From contig PMBV01000420.1 in NCBI GenBank assembly GCA_003153055.1, positions 1-8,726 of the forward strand: a stretch of DNA of 8,726 bases. The letters run 5' to 3'. The notes beneath the pieces were generated by a model, which was not told the origin of the DNA, did no database searches, and worked only from the letters and a program-made list of their open reading frames with translations. This stretch comes from Myxococcales bacterium. GTDB lineage: Bacteria > Myxococcota > Myxococcia > Myxococcales > Myxococcaceae. Every line of letters starts with the position of its first letter. Position 1 is the first letter of the stretch. This document shows, one piece after another, positions 1 to 6,174 of this stretch. The position numbers and the translations under genes were made by a program.

Positions 1-584
1 CCCAGCCCCATCGACACGGTGGGAAACTGCCAGAAGTCGGGCATCAGCCATGGGTGGGGGTACGACGCGATGCCGCCCCCGTCGACCTCCTGCCTGAAGT
101 TGTTGAGCTGCGCCTCGGTCAGGCGACCCTGCATGAACGCTCGGGCGTAGACTCCGGGCGCCGAGTGGCCCTGCATGTACACCAGGTCGCCCCCGTGGCT
201 CTCCGAAGGGGCGCGCCAGAAGTGGTTGAGGCCCACGTCGTACAGCATGGCCGCCGAGGCGAAGCTGGCGATGTGCCCTCCCACGTTGGTGTGCTTGTTG
301 GCGCGAACCACCATGGCCATGGCATTCCAACGCACCGCGTGACGAAGGCGCTGCTCGAGGGCGAAGTCACCCGGAAGCGTGGGCTGTTGCTCCACGGGGA
401 TGGTGTTGACGTAGGCGGTGTTGGCGTTGAAGGGCAGGTAGGCCCCGGAGCGGCGGGCCCGCTCGATCAACCTCTCGATGAGATCGTGCGCTCGGTCGGG
501 CCCCTCGTTCAGGAGGACGCCGTCGAGGGCCTCGAGCCACTCGCGCGTCTCCTGGGGGTCAGGGTCGGGGAGAATCGGATCCAT
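1..584 (-). CDS. aceE: Pyruvate dehydrogenase E1 component, homodimeric type (N-terminal part, truncated by window edge)
   Basis: This is the thiamine-diphosphate-dependent E1 subunit that decarboxylates pyruvate and acetylates the lipoyl groups of E2 in the cytoplasmic pyruvate dehydrogenase complex. Only the first 194 codons are present; the gene continues past base 1. The translation follows E. coli AceE almost block by block: an opening DPDPQETREWLEAL, then YVNTIPVEQQP (58-68), VRWNAM (84-89), GGHIASF (102-108), GGDLVYMQGHSAPGVYARAF (131-150), NNFRQEVDGGG and SYPHPWLMPDFWQFPTVSMG. H104 and H140 sit where E. coli AceE has its active-site histidines H106 and H142. The ATG at 584 is chosen because the N-terminus then aligns with E. 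coli and a GGAG (592-595 on the complement) lies 7 nt upstream. Full-length family members are near 890 residues. The E2 gene usually follows, outside this window. The identification is near certain. Confidence 0.97.
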   Translation of the reverse strand, partial: MDPILPDPDPQETREWLEALDGVLLNEGPDRAHDLIERLIERARRSGAYLPFNANTAYVNTIPVEQQPTLPGDFALEQRLRHAVRWNAMAMVVRANKHTNVGGHIASFASAAMLYDVGLNHFWRAPSESHGGDLVYMQGHSAPGVYARAFMQGRLTEAQLNNFRQEVDGGGIASYPHPWLMPDFWQFPTVSMGL

Positions 585-690
585 GAGTTCACTCCGGGGA
601 GAAGTTCGGAGCGCAGGTAACGAGACCCCTTGAGGAATGCTCGGTGGACCGTGCGCTCCTCACATGACGCACAGCGCCCATCGCGGGCTC
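585..690. other. Intergenic gap between aceE and the rhomboid gene
   Basis: This 106-bp gap lies between two minus-strand genes, so it should hold the end of the rhomboid transcript and, if aceE is transcribed separately, its promoter. An 8-bp inverted repeat, GGAGCGCA (608-615) and TGCGCTCC (652-659), is separated by 36 bases. A 4-bp GCCC/GGGC hairpin (676-679 and 685-688) follows the rhomboid stop directly but has no T-run. Neither is convincing as an intrinsic terminator. I see no good -35/-10 pair for aceE. Its Shine-Dalgarno GGAG is at 592-595 on the complement. Confidence 0.4.
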
Positions 691-2451
691 CTACTTGAGC
701 TCGCGGGCCGCCGCGCGCAGCTTCGTGGCGGCAGCCTTGAGACGCTCGTCACCGGGGGCCCCCGCCTGAGCCGCCTCCAACCGCTCGAGCGCTCGACGAG
801 CGTGGCCCCGGCTCAGCTCACAGCGCGCGTCGGCCTCCAGCGCCCCAGGGTCCACACCGTCGTACGCCAGCGCGTCATGGGCGGCCTGGCAGGCCCCCTC
901 CACCTCACCTTCGTCCATCAACGCCCGGGCCAGCGTCACCCGCCAGCGCACCACGTCAGGGGCCCCCCGCACCGCCGCGGTGAGCGCCTCCACGGCCGGC
1001 GCCAGCTCGCCCTGCTCCCACAAGGCCGTCCCGAGACGCGCGAGGGTCGTTGGCGAGTTGGGGAACACCAGCGCTTCGCCACGCGCCACGCGCAACGCTC
1101 GGGGCTCGACCAAGCGGAGACCCTGCGCCATCTCGTCGGCGATGGCGCCGTAGCGCTCGAGGCCCTCGGGCCAGAGGAAGACGAGCTGGAAGACGAGGGC
1201 GCCCCGCGAAATGAACCAGGCCTTGAGCCGCACGTTGCCCTTGGTCTCGGTGATGAGCGCCGAGACCCGCACCGCGTCGCGCTCACCGACCCTCCCCGGC
1301 TCGGGCTTCTCGACCTTCACCGCCAAGACGTTGGAGCCCAGCGCCGGGAGCGAGAGCCGGGTCGAGACGAAGCGCGCCGCCTCGAGCGTGAGGTCCACTC
1401 CTTCGGGCGCCTCCACGGCCTCTCCGGCCACCGAGGCTCGGCCCGCTTCCGGCAGGCCATTGTACCAGGCGAGCGAGCCGAGCGGGTTCGCCCCTCGCTT
1501 CCACCCGCGGGGAATCGGCATCGAGAGCCCGAAGTCGTCGTCGTGCTCCAACCGCATCAACGGGAGCATGCCCTCGAGAGCGGGCTGGCCGAAGAGGGCG
1601 AGCGCCACCAGGCCCAACGTCGGGAGCGCCCGTGCGATGGGCGAGGCAGCGAGACGGCGGTCGACCAGGAGCTCGGGTCGCACGACGACTCCGGTGGCGA
1701 CGCCGGCCAGGAGCCCTCCGATGTGCGCCCAGTTGTCCACTCCCTTCGAGGTGAGCCCGATGAACAACAGGCCCAGCACGGTGGGAATGGCGCCGTCCCC
1801 GAGGACGCGGCGGTAGCGCGGTGGGAGCACGCTCTTGTACTTGAGCCCGAAGGCCAACAGGGCCCCCAGGCAGCCGAAGACCATGCCCGACGCTCCGATG
1901 GTGACGGCGTCGTTGAAGAGCAGCGAGGTCGCCATGGTCGACAGGCCGGTGAAGACCAAGAGCCACAGGTAGTCGAGGGCCCGGTAGGTGTTCTCCAGCG
2001 CCCCACCCACCTGGAGGAGCACGAACATGTTGAGCCCGAGGTGGACCCAGTCTCGGTGGAGAAAGTTGGCCGTCACCAGCCGCCACACCTGCCCGACGTC
2101 CGCCACCAGGGGCCCGACCTTCGCCCCCCAGCGAACCATCGCGTCGAGCTCCATCTGACCCCCGTGGGCCGTGGCGAGGAAGCTGGCCAGGTTGAGAAGT
2201 ATCAACACGATGGTGAGCCAGGGGAACCGCCAGAGTGAGAAGGCCCGGGTGAAGTGGGCGCGGCGGGGCTCGTGGAGGCGGTGGTAAAGCTCGAGCTCCC
2301 CGGCGGGGACGAAGCGATTGCCGGTGAAGACGGGGTGGCGAATCAAAGACGTCGTCGGCGACAGCTCTCCCCTCCGTACCCGGGCCTCGAAGTCGGCCAG
2401 GTCGAGCTGTTCGTCTCCCTGGGGAGTTCGGAGGATGAGCGGATCGGCCAT
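691..2451 (-). CDS. Rhomboid-family intramembrane serine protease with GYF-like N-terminus and C-terminal TPR region
   Basis: Rhomboids cut transmembrane helices of substrates inside the membrane with a Ser-His dyad. This 586-residue protein is roughly twice the size of E. coli GlpG. Residues 1-60 look like a GYF_2/DUF4339-type module (DFEARVRRGELSP, then TGNRFVPAGELE). The rhomboid core spans about 77-260: helix 1 (77-95), HLGLN with H137 and N141, GASGM with nucleophile S188, and WAHIGG with H243. Spacings match GlpG closely (His to Ser 51 in both; Ser to His 55 here against 53). A further hydrophobic segment (about 273-297) makes a likely seventh helix, which would place the rest outside the cytoplasm. 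Residues 300-450 form an alpha/beta region starting LSMPIPRGW that recalls PsbP/DcrB-type folds (inference). Residues 460-586 are TPR-like helices. The ATG at 2451 follows a weak GAGG. It is divergent from the FHA gene, and its substrate is unknown. The catalytic assignment is firm; the tail domains are less so. Confidence 0.92.
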   Translation of the reverse strand: MADPLILRTPQGDEQLDLADFEARVRRGELSPTTSLIRHPVFTGNRFVPAGELELYHRLHEPRRAHFTRAFSLWRFPWLTIVLILLNLASFLATAHGGQMELDAMVRWGAKVGPLVADVGQVWRLVTANFLHRDWVHLGLNMFVLLQVGGALENTYRALDYLWLLVFTGLSTMATSLLFNDAVTIGASGMVFGCLGALLAFGLKYKSVLPPRYRRVLGDGAIPTVLGLLFIGLTSKGVDNWAHIGGLLAGVATGVVVRPELLVDRRLAASPIARALPTLGLVALALFGQPALEGMLPLMRLEHDDDFGLSMPIPRGWKRGANPLGSLAWYNGLPEAGRASVAGEAVEAPEGVDLTLEAARFVSTRLSLPALGSNVLAVKVEKPEPGRVGERDAVRVSALITETKGNVRLKAWFISRGALVFQLVFLWPEGLERYGAIADEMAQGLRLVEPRALRVARGEALVFPNSPTTLARLGTALWEQGELAPAVEALTAAVRGAPDVVRWRVTLARALMDEGEVEGACQAAHDALAYDGVDPGALEADARCELSRGHARRALERLEAAQAGAPGDERLKAAATKLRAAARELK

Positions 2452-2556
2452 GAAGCTGCCTCATGCCGAGGGTACAACCTTCTCTGCCCAGCGACACATG
2501 CCGGTGCGCGCCGATGGTGATTTGAAACGTACAGTGGTGCTAGAAGAGACGCCAGC
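2452..2556. promoter_or_regulatory. Divergent promoter region between rhomboid and FHA genes
   Basis: These 105 bp separate two genes transcribed away from each other, so both promoters should lie here. For the plus-strand FHA gene, GTGCTAGA (2537-2544) gives an extended -10-like TGCTAGAAG ending 10 nt before the GTG start. No standard -35 is seen at 16-18 nt; a TTGAAA at 2522-2527 is only 13 nt away. For the minus-strand rhomboid gene, a TACCCT (complement of 2469-2474) could be a -10 placing the start of transcription about 10 nt upstream of the ATG. Both are by-eye calls. Confidence 0.45.
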
Positions 2557-4269
2557 GTGCTGAAGCTGATCATCGAAGACGATGAGGGCCGGAAGACGGT
2601 GGTCCCGTTCCTGAGGGACGAGATCACCATTGGCCGTCAAGAGGGGAACACCATCCGCCTGACGGAGCGGAACGTGTCCCGCAGGCACGCTCGGCTGTCG
2701 CGGCAGAGCGGTCAGGTGCAGCTGGAAGACCTGGGCAGCTACAACGGCATCCGCGTCAACGGCGATCGCATCGCCGGGCGGGTGCAGATCGGCGATGGCG
2801 ATCTCATTCAGATAGGTGACTACGATCTCGCCATTCAGGCCGAGGCGCAGCGGCCAGCCACTCCGGCCACCGTGCCCTTGGACCCTCACCTTCTGCCCCT
2901 GCTGCCGATAACCCCGCAGCCCGGAGACGAATCGGCGCTCACCGTGCGCGCGCTGCCCCTGGTGGCCGACACGCCCCAGGCGCCACTGGAGCCGGTGCTC
3001 GACGCGCCCGAGAGTGACGATGTCGAGTTGGAGCGAGCGACGGCCGTGGTGCACGCCGACGAGGTCGGCACCGACGCCATCCGCGACCTCAACGAGCTCG
3101 AAGGCCTCGATGCGCCGCGACTGGTGGTCCTGAACACCGAGTTGGCGGGCAAGGAGTTCCCCTGCTTCCACGCCGAGCTCACCATCGGACGCAGCGAAGA
3201 GAACGACATCGCCGTCGACCACCGCTCGCTGTCCCGCAACCACTGCAAGCTCGTCCACGAGGCGGGCGGCGAGTGGCGCATCATGGACCTCGAGTCGGCC
3301 AACGGGCTGGTGGTGAACGGAGAGCCATACTCACAAGTGACGCTGCGGCCCCTCGACGTCATCGAGCTGGGCCACGTGCAGCTCCAGTTCCTCGGGCCTC
3401 ATGACCACCCGAGCCCGGCCAGAACCACCGGCGAGCGCCCCGCGAGCGCGTCTCGAGCCCCCCTCTACGCCGTGGTGGGCGCCTCGGCCGTCATCGTCGT
3501 CGGCCTGGGTGGGTACGCGCTGTGGAAGAGCCTGGCGAGCGCCCCGCTGCCCCGCGCCGAGAGCGCCGACCTCCGAAGCGCTGCGTCTCGCCCGGCTCCT
3601 CCGGTGCCCGACGTGGCTCAGGCCCAGCGTGAAATCGACCAGAAGCTCCTGCTCGCCCAGGCCGCCATCGACTCCCTCGATTGGGCCGCCGCCACCGACA
3701 TCCTCCAGAGCTGCACCGTCGACGGCACCCTGGTCTCCCAGGCCCAGAAGGTCCTCCTTCAGCTCGAGGCCGAGAAGGGTAACCGCGCCGCCCTCGAGGA
3801 AGCCGCGCGGCTCCTCAAGGCAGGAGACGACCCGGCCGCCAAGAAGCAGCTCGACGCCGCCGCTCACACCACGCTCCTCAAGGCCCGCCTCGACGAGCTG
3901 TTGGGCGTGCACGCCAGCCACATCGCCGCCAAACTGAAGAAGGCGCCGCCCATTCTCCCACCCAGCGCGGAGATCGCCCGAGGGAAGGGCGACGAGGCCG
4001 ATGGGCTCTACCGCGAGGCCCAGGACCTGACCCGCAGCAAGCAGCTCAACGCAGCCGGCGCGAAGCTCGAACGCTGCATGCGAATCGCGCCAATGTATTA
4101 CCCCTGCTACAAGCTCTACGGCAGTGTGCAGGCGAAGATCTCTGTACGAGACACCGACAAGGTCGCGTATGAAAAGGCCCGCCATTCGTACGAGCGGTTC
4201 CTCGAGCTTGCCCCGGCCAGCGACCCCGACGTTCCTAGGGTGAAGAGCATTCTCGAAAACGCCGACTAG
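2557..4269 (+). CDS. Tandem-FHA-domain membrane protein with C-terminal TPR-like helical region
   Basis: FHA domains bind phosphothreonine peptides, so this protein probably reads or recruits targets of Ser/Thr kinases. The 570 residues contain FHA1 at about 1-95 (GR 26-27, SRRH 41-44, N63-G64) and FHA2 at about 188-280 (GR 211-212, SRNH 226-229, N249-G250). Both keep the conserved Gly-Arg, Ser, His and Asn-Gly positions. An acidic, Pro-rich linker (96-187) joins them. A single transmembrane helix at about 303-323 follows, then a helical region of degenerate TPR-like repeats (350-450 and 475-560, ending SYERFLELAP). With FHA domains before one helix, the likely topology is FHA in the cytoplasm and helical tail in the periplasm (inference). 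The GTG start at 2557 gives an N-terminus, MLKLIIEDDEGRK, that leads straight into the first FHA strand. The stop is 33 bp before the response-regulator gene on the same strand, implying one operon. No kinase gene is present in the window. Confidence 0.93.
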   Translation: MLKLIIEDDEGRKTVVPFLRDEITIGRQEGNTIRLTERNVSRRHARLSRQSGQVQLEDLGSYNGIRVNGDRIAGRVQIGDGDLIQIGDYDLAIQAEAQRPATPATVPLDPHLLPLLPITPQPGDESALTVRALPLVADTPQAPLEPVLDAPESDDVELERATAVVHADEVGTDAIRDLNELEGLDAPRLVVLNTELAGKEFPCFHAELTIGRSEENDIAVDHRSLSRNHCKLVHEAGGEWRIMDLESANGLVVNGEPYSQVTLRPLDVIELGHVQLQFLGPHDHPSPARTTGERPASASRAPLYAVVGASAVIVVGLGGYALWKSLASAPLPRAESADLRSAASRPAPPVPDVAQAQREIDQKLLLAQAAIDSLDWAAATDILQSCTVDGTLVSQAQKVLLQLEAEKGNRAALEEAARLLKAGDDPAAKKQLDAAAHTTLLKARLDELLGVHASHIAAKLKKAPPILPPSAEIARGKGDEADGLYREAQDLTRSKQLNAAGAKLERCMRIAPMYYPCYKLYGSVQAKISVRDTDKVAYEKARHSYERFLELAPASDPDVPRVKSILENAD

Positions 4270-4289
4270 AAACAGCAGCAGCCCCCAAA

Positions 4290-4297
4290 GGACGAGG
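4290..4297 (+). promoter_or_regulatory. Ribosome binding site of the response regulator
   Basis: The GGACGAGG purine tract sits 5 nt before the GTG at 4303. It supports that GTG over later in-frame starts and shows that the second operon gene has its own Shine-Dalgarno, whereas the FHA gene ahead of it has only a poor one. Confidence 0.6.
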
Positions 4298-4302
4298 CGC
4301 GC

Positions 4303-4908
4303 GTGCGTGGCTCTCAACAGATTCGAATCCTGGTAGTCGACGACGAACCGGACAACGCGGAGCTGTTCCGTGCGCTGTTGGCGCGAGAAGGGTACTCGGT
4401 CACGACGCTGAACGATCCGACCCGCGTGGTGGCGACCTTGAAGGAAGGCAACTTCCACTTGGTCGTGCTCGACATGATGATGCCCAAGATGTCGGGCACC
4501 GAAGTGCTCGAGCAGATCCGCGAGGTCGACGACGACATCGCGGTCATCGTCGCGACCGGCTTCCCCACCGTCGAGACGGCGGTGGCCAGCTTGAAGGCCT
4601 CGGCCAGCGACTACGTGAAGAAGCCAGTCGAGCCCTTGGTCTTCATCGAGACCGTCAAGCGGGTGCTCGAGAAGAAGGGCATCACCCGAGACCCGGAGGC
4701 CGAGCTGCACCGGGGCATCGGGCGGTTCATTCGCGAAGGGCGCACGCGTCAGAACCTCACCTTGAAGCAGCTCGCCCGGCGCACCGGCTTGTCGGTCTCG
4801 CTGCTCTCGCAGATCGAGCGGGCCGAGTCGTCGGCCTCCATCTCGTCGCTCTACCGCATCGCCAGCGCCCTGAGGGTGCGCATGAGCGAGCTGTTCACCG
4901 ACGCGTGA
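4303..4908 (+). CDS. Response regulator with receiver domain and XRE (Cro/CI-type) helix-turn-helix output
   Basis: This is a two-component response regulator whose output is a lambda-repressor-like DNA-binding domain. The receiver covers about 6-125 with every key residue: the acidic pair D13-D14, phospho-acceptor D57 (in VVLDMMMPKMSG), T85 and K107 followed by P108. It should therefore be phosphorylated normally. A short linker leads to an HTH_3/XRE domain at about 137-198, with LTLKQLARRTGLSVSLLSQIE as the helix-turn-helix. The last part, LYRIASALRVRMSELF, is typical of SinR-like regulators that often carry a cupin; here the protein stops at 201 residues without one. Most DNA-binding response regulators use OmpR, NarL or NtrC outputs, so this pairing is uncommon. 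It lies 33 bp after the FHA gene, probably in the same transcript. No histidine kinase is encoded nearby. Domain calls are firm; targets are unknown. Confidence 0.93.
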   Translation: MRGSQQIRILVVDDEPDNAELFRALLAREGYSVTTLNDPTRVVATLKEGNFHLVVLDMMMPKMSGTEVLEQIREVDDDIAVIVATGFPTVETAVASLKASASDYVKKPVEPLVFIETVKRVLEKKGITRDPEAELHRGIGRFIREGRTRQNLTLKQLARRTGLSVSLLSQIERAESSASISSLYRIASALRVRMSELFTDA

Positions 4909-4912
4909 GCCG

Positions 4913-5677
4913 TCAGCGCCCCTGAAACGTGGGCGCCCGCTTCTCGAGCACGGCGGCGACACCTTCCTTGGCGTCTTCGCTGTCGAAGGATGCCTGGCGA
5001 AGCACCTGGTAGGCCGCCCGCTCCTCTGGGGTGGAGCCCGACTCGAGGAGCGCCAGGCCCTGCCTCATGCCGCGAATCGCCAAGGGGGCATTCTTCGCCA
5101 GCTCGATGCACAGCTCGAGGGCCGCCCGCTCGGAGTTGGCCTCGAGGAGATCGAGGAGCCCCTTGCGGAAGGCGAGCTCGGCGTCGACCCGACGGCCGGT
5201 GAGAAACATGAATCGGGCAAAGCCCTCGCCCACCCGGGCCACCAGTCGCTGGAGCCCTTTCAACGCGTACACCACGCCGATGCGCGCCGGCGGCATCGAG
5301 AAGAGCGCCCGCTGGTCTCCCACTCGGAAGTCGCAGGCCACCGCCAGCTCGCAGCCGGCACCGATGGCGGGGCCGTTCACCATCGCCACGCTGGGCGCCG
5401 GGTGGCGGCTCAAGAGATCGAGCACTTCCCCCAGGCGCTCGTCGGGGAGCGGCGCGGCAGGGGCTCGCCCACCGAGCGCATTGAGATCGTACCCTGCGCT
5501 GAAGATGCCATCGCCAGCGCCACGCACGAGCCAGGCTCGCACGTCGTCCGGCGTGGACAAGGCCTGGGCGAGCTGATCGAGGAGCCCTTCGTCAAGGGCG
5601 TTTCGGCGCGCGGGGTTCGACAGGGTCAACACGCGTACGCCATCGCCGGCTTCGGACACCTCGAGCTGTGCAGCCAT
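4913..5677 (-). CDS. Enoyl-CoA hydratase/isomerase (crotonase) family protein, possibly decarboxylase-like
   Basis: This is a 254-residue crotonase-fold enzyme of normal length that should act on an acyl-CoA thioester in the cytoplasm. The oxyanion-hole segments are present: FSAGYDL (59-65) and NGPAIGAGCEL (101-111). E110 corresponds to the first catalytic glutamate of rat crotonase (E144). The second (E164) is replaced by proline in FSMPPARIGVVY (126-137), which argues against a true syn-hydratase. Y137 aligns with a tyrosine of E. coli methylmalonyl-CoA decarboxylase (YgfG/ScpB), and the C-terminus (SEDAKEGVAAVLEKRAPTF) also resembles that enzyme, although its active-site histidine position is Y64 here. 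A decarboxylase-like or isomerase role is therefore an open inference. Its stop is only 4 bp from the stop of the convergent response-regulator gene. The ATG at 5677 has no clear Shine-Dalgarno. Family call firm, substrate unknown. Confidence 0.9.
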   Translation of the reverse strand: MAAQLEVSEAGDGVRVLTLSNPARRNALDEGLLDQLAQALSTPDDVRAWLVRGAGDGIFSAGYDLNALGGRAPAAPLPDERLGEVLDLLSRHPAPSVAMVNGPAIGAGCELAVACDFRVGDQRALFSMPPARIGVVYALKGLQRLVARVGEGFARFMFLTGRRVDAELAFRKGLLDLLEANSERAALELCIELAKNAPLAIRGMRQGLALLESGSTPEERAAYQVLRQASFDSEDAKEGVAAVLEKRAPTFQGR

Positions 5678-5758
5678 TGCGTCCGACCGTAGCCTGAAGC
5701 GGCTCTGCGCTTCGAGCTGGATCCGCTGCGCCCTCGTTGTGCTAGAGCCCGAGCGCTC
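5678..5758. promoter_or_regulatory. Divergent promoter region between the crotonase gene and the small helical-protein gene
   Basis: These 81 bp must serve two divergent genes. On the plus strand GTGCTAGA (5739-5746) ends 12 nt before the ATG at 5759 and reads as an extended -10 (TGCTAGAGC). On the minus strand GGCTACGGT contains TACGGT (complement of 5686-5691), ending 8 nt before the ATG at 5677. Neither gene has a clear Shine-Dalgarno between motif and start. No matching -35 hexamer is visible for either. If these are real -10 elements, the transcripts would start within a few bases of the start codons. Confidence 0.45.
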
Positions 5759-6145
5759 ATGTCGAACCTAGGCGCGACCGCGGTGCAGCTGGCGGAGGTC
5801 GTCGATCTCAGTGACGCGAGGCTCTCCCGGCGCCTCGCAGGCTACCGGGAGCGGCTCGATCGCGTGCTGAGCACCAACAAAGACGCCATCGGTCGCCTCT
5901 ACACGAGCGGCACGCTGTTCACCCGCCTGGGCATCCGCGCGGGCCGAGACCTCCTCTTGGCTCACGAGCACCTGCTCAAGGTGTTGGGGCTCATCGATCG
6001 CCTCGCTCACCAGGGAGACGTTCCAGCGCCTCGGCGCCCCGACGAGGTCGACGCCATCTTCATCGAGCTCGACACGCTGCTCGATCGCACGCAGGAGCTG
6101 ACCGGTCACACCACCACGCTCCTCAGCGAGTCCGGGCAGGAGTGA
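5759..6145 (+). CDS. Hypothetical small all-helical protein
   Basis: I do not recognise this 128-residue protein. It has no signal peptide, no transmembrane segment and no cysteine, and is predicted by eye to be nearly all alpha-helical: helices at about 18-47 (rich in Arg, Leu, Asp and Glu), 62-84 (GRDLLLAHEHLLKVLGLIDRL) and 94-118 (EVDAIFIELDTLLDRTQELT), separated by a GTLFTR turn and a Pro-rich linker (88-94). Amphipathic Leu spacing suggests a helical bundle or dimer. Codon use matches its neighbours, and it starts at an ATG positioned like other genes here relative to a GTGCTAGA motif, so I take it as real. It is divergent from the crotonase gene and convergent with the M50 protease gene, so no operon partner hints at its job. 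Confidence 0.75.
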   Translation: MSNLGATAVQLAEVVDLSDARLSRRLAGYRERLDRVLSTNKDAIGRLYTSGTLFTRLGIRAGRDLLLAHEHLLKVLGLIDRLAHQGDVPAPRRPDEVDAIFIELDTLLDRTQELTGHTTTLLSESGQE

Positions 6146-6151
6146 AAGAGA

Positions 6152-6169
6152 GCGCCGAGGGAGAGGCGC
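6152..6169. terminator. Weak hairpin between convergent gene ends
   Basis: GCGCC (6152-6156) and GGCGC (6165-6169) can pair across an 8-nt loop in the 29-bp gap between the stop of the small helical-protein gene and the stop of the M50 protease gene. The stem is only 5 bp and there is no T-run on either side, so a role as bidirectional terminator is only suggested by its position. Confidence 0.2.
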
Positions 6170-6174
6170 CGACC

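Noticed and set aside
608..659. 8-bp inverted repeat GGAGCGCA / TGCGCTCC upstream of aceE
   Set aside because: The 36-nt spacing fits neither a terminator nor a typical operator, and no other element supports it; noted in the gap entry only.
676..688. GCCC/GGGC hairpin after the rhomboid stop
   Set aside because: The stem is only 4 bp with no T-run; such hairpins are expected by chance in DNA this GC-rich.
637..2238. 533-residue open frame on the plus strand
   Set aside because: It lies antisense to the rhomboid gene; its translation is rich in Arg, Pro, His and Gly with no domain, the usual mirror frame of a GC-rich gene.
3331..4962. 543-residue open frame on the minus strand
   Set aside because: It is antisense to the FHA and response-regulator genes, both of which have clear domains; the antisense translation has none and crosses the end of a third gene.
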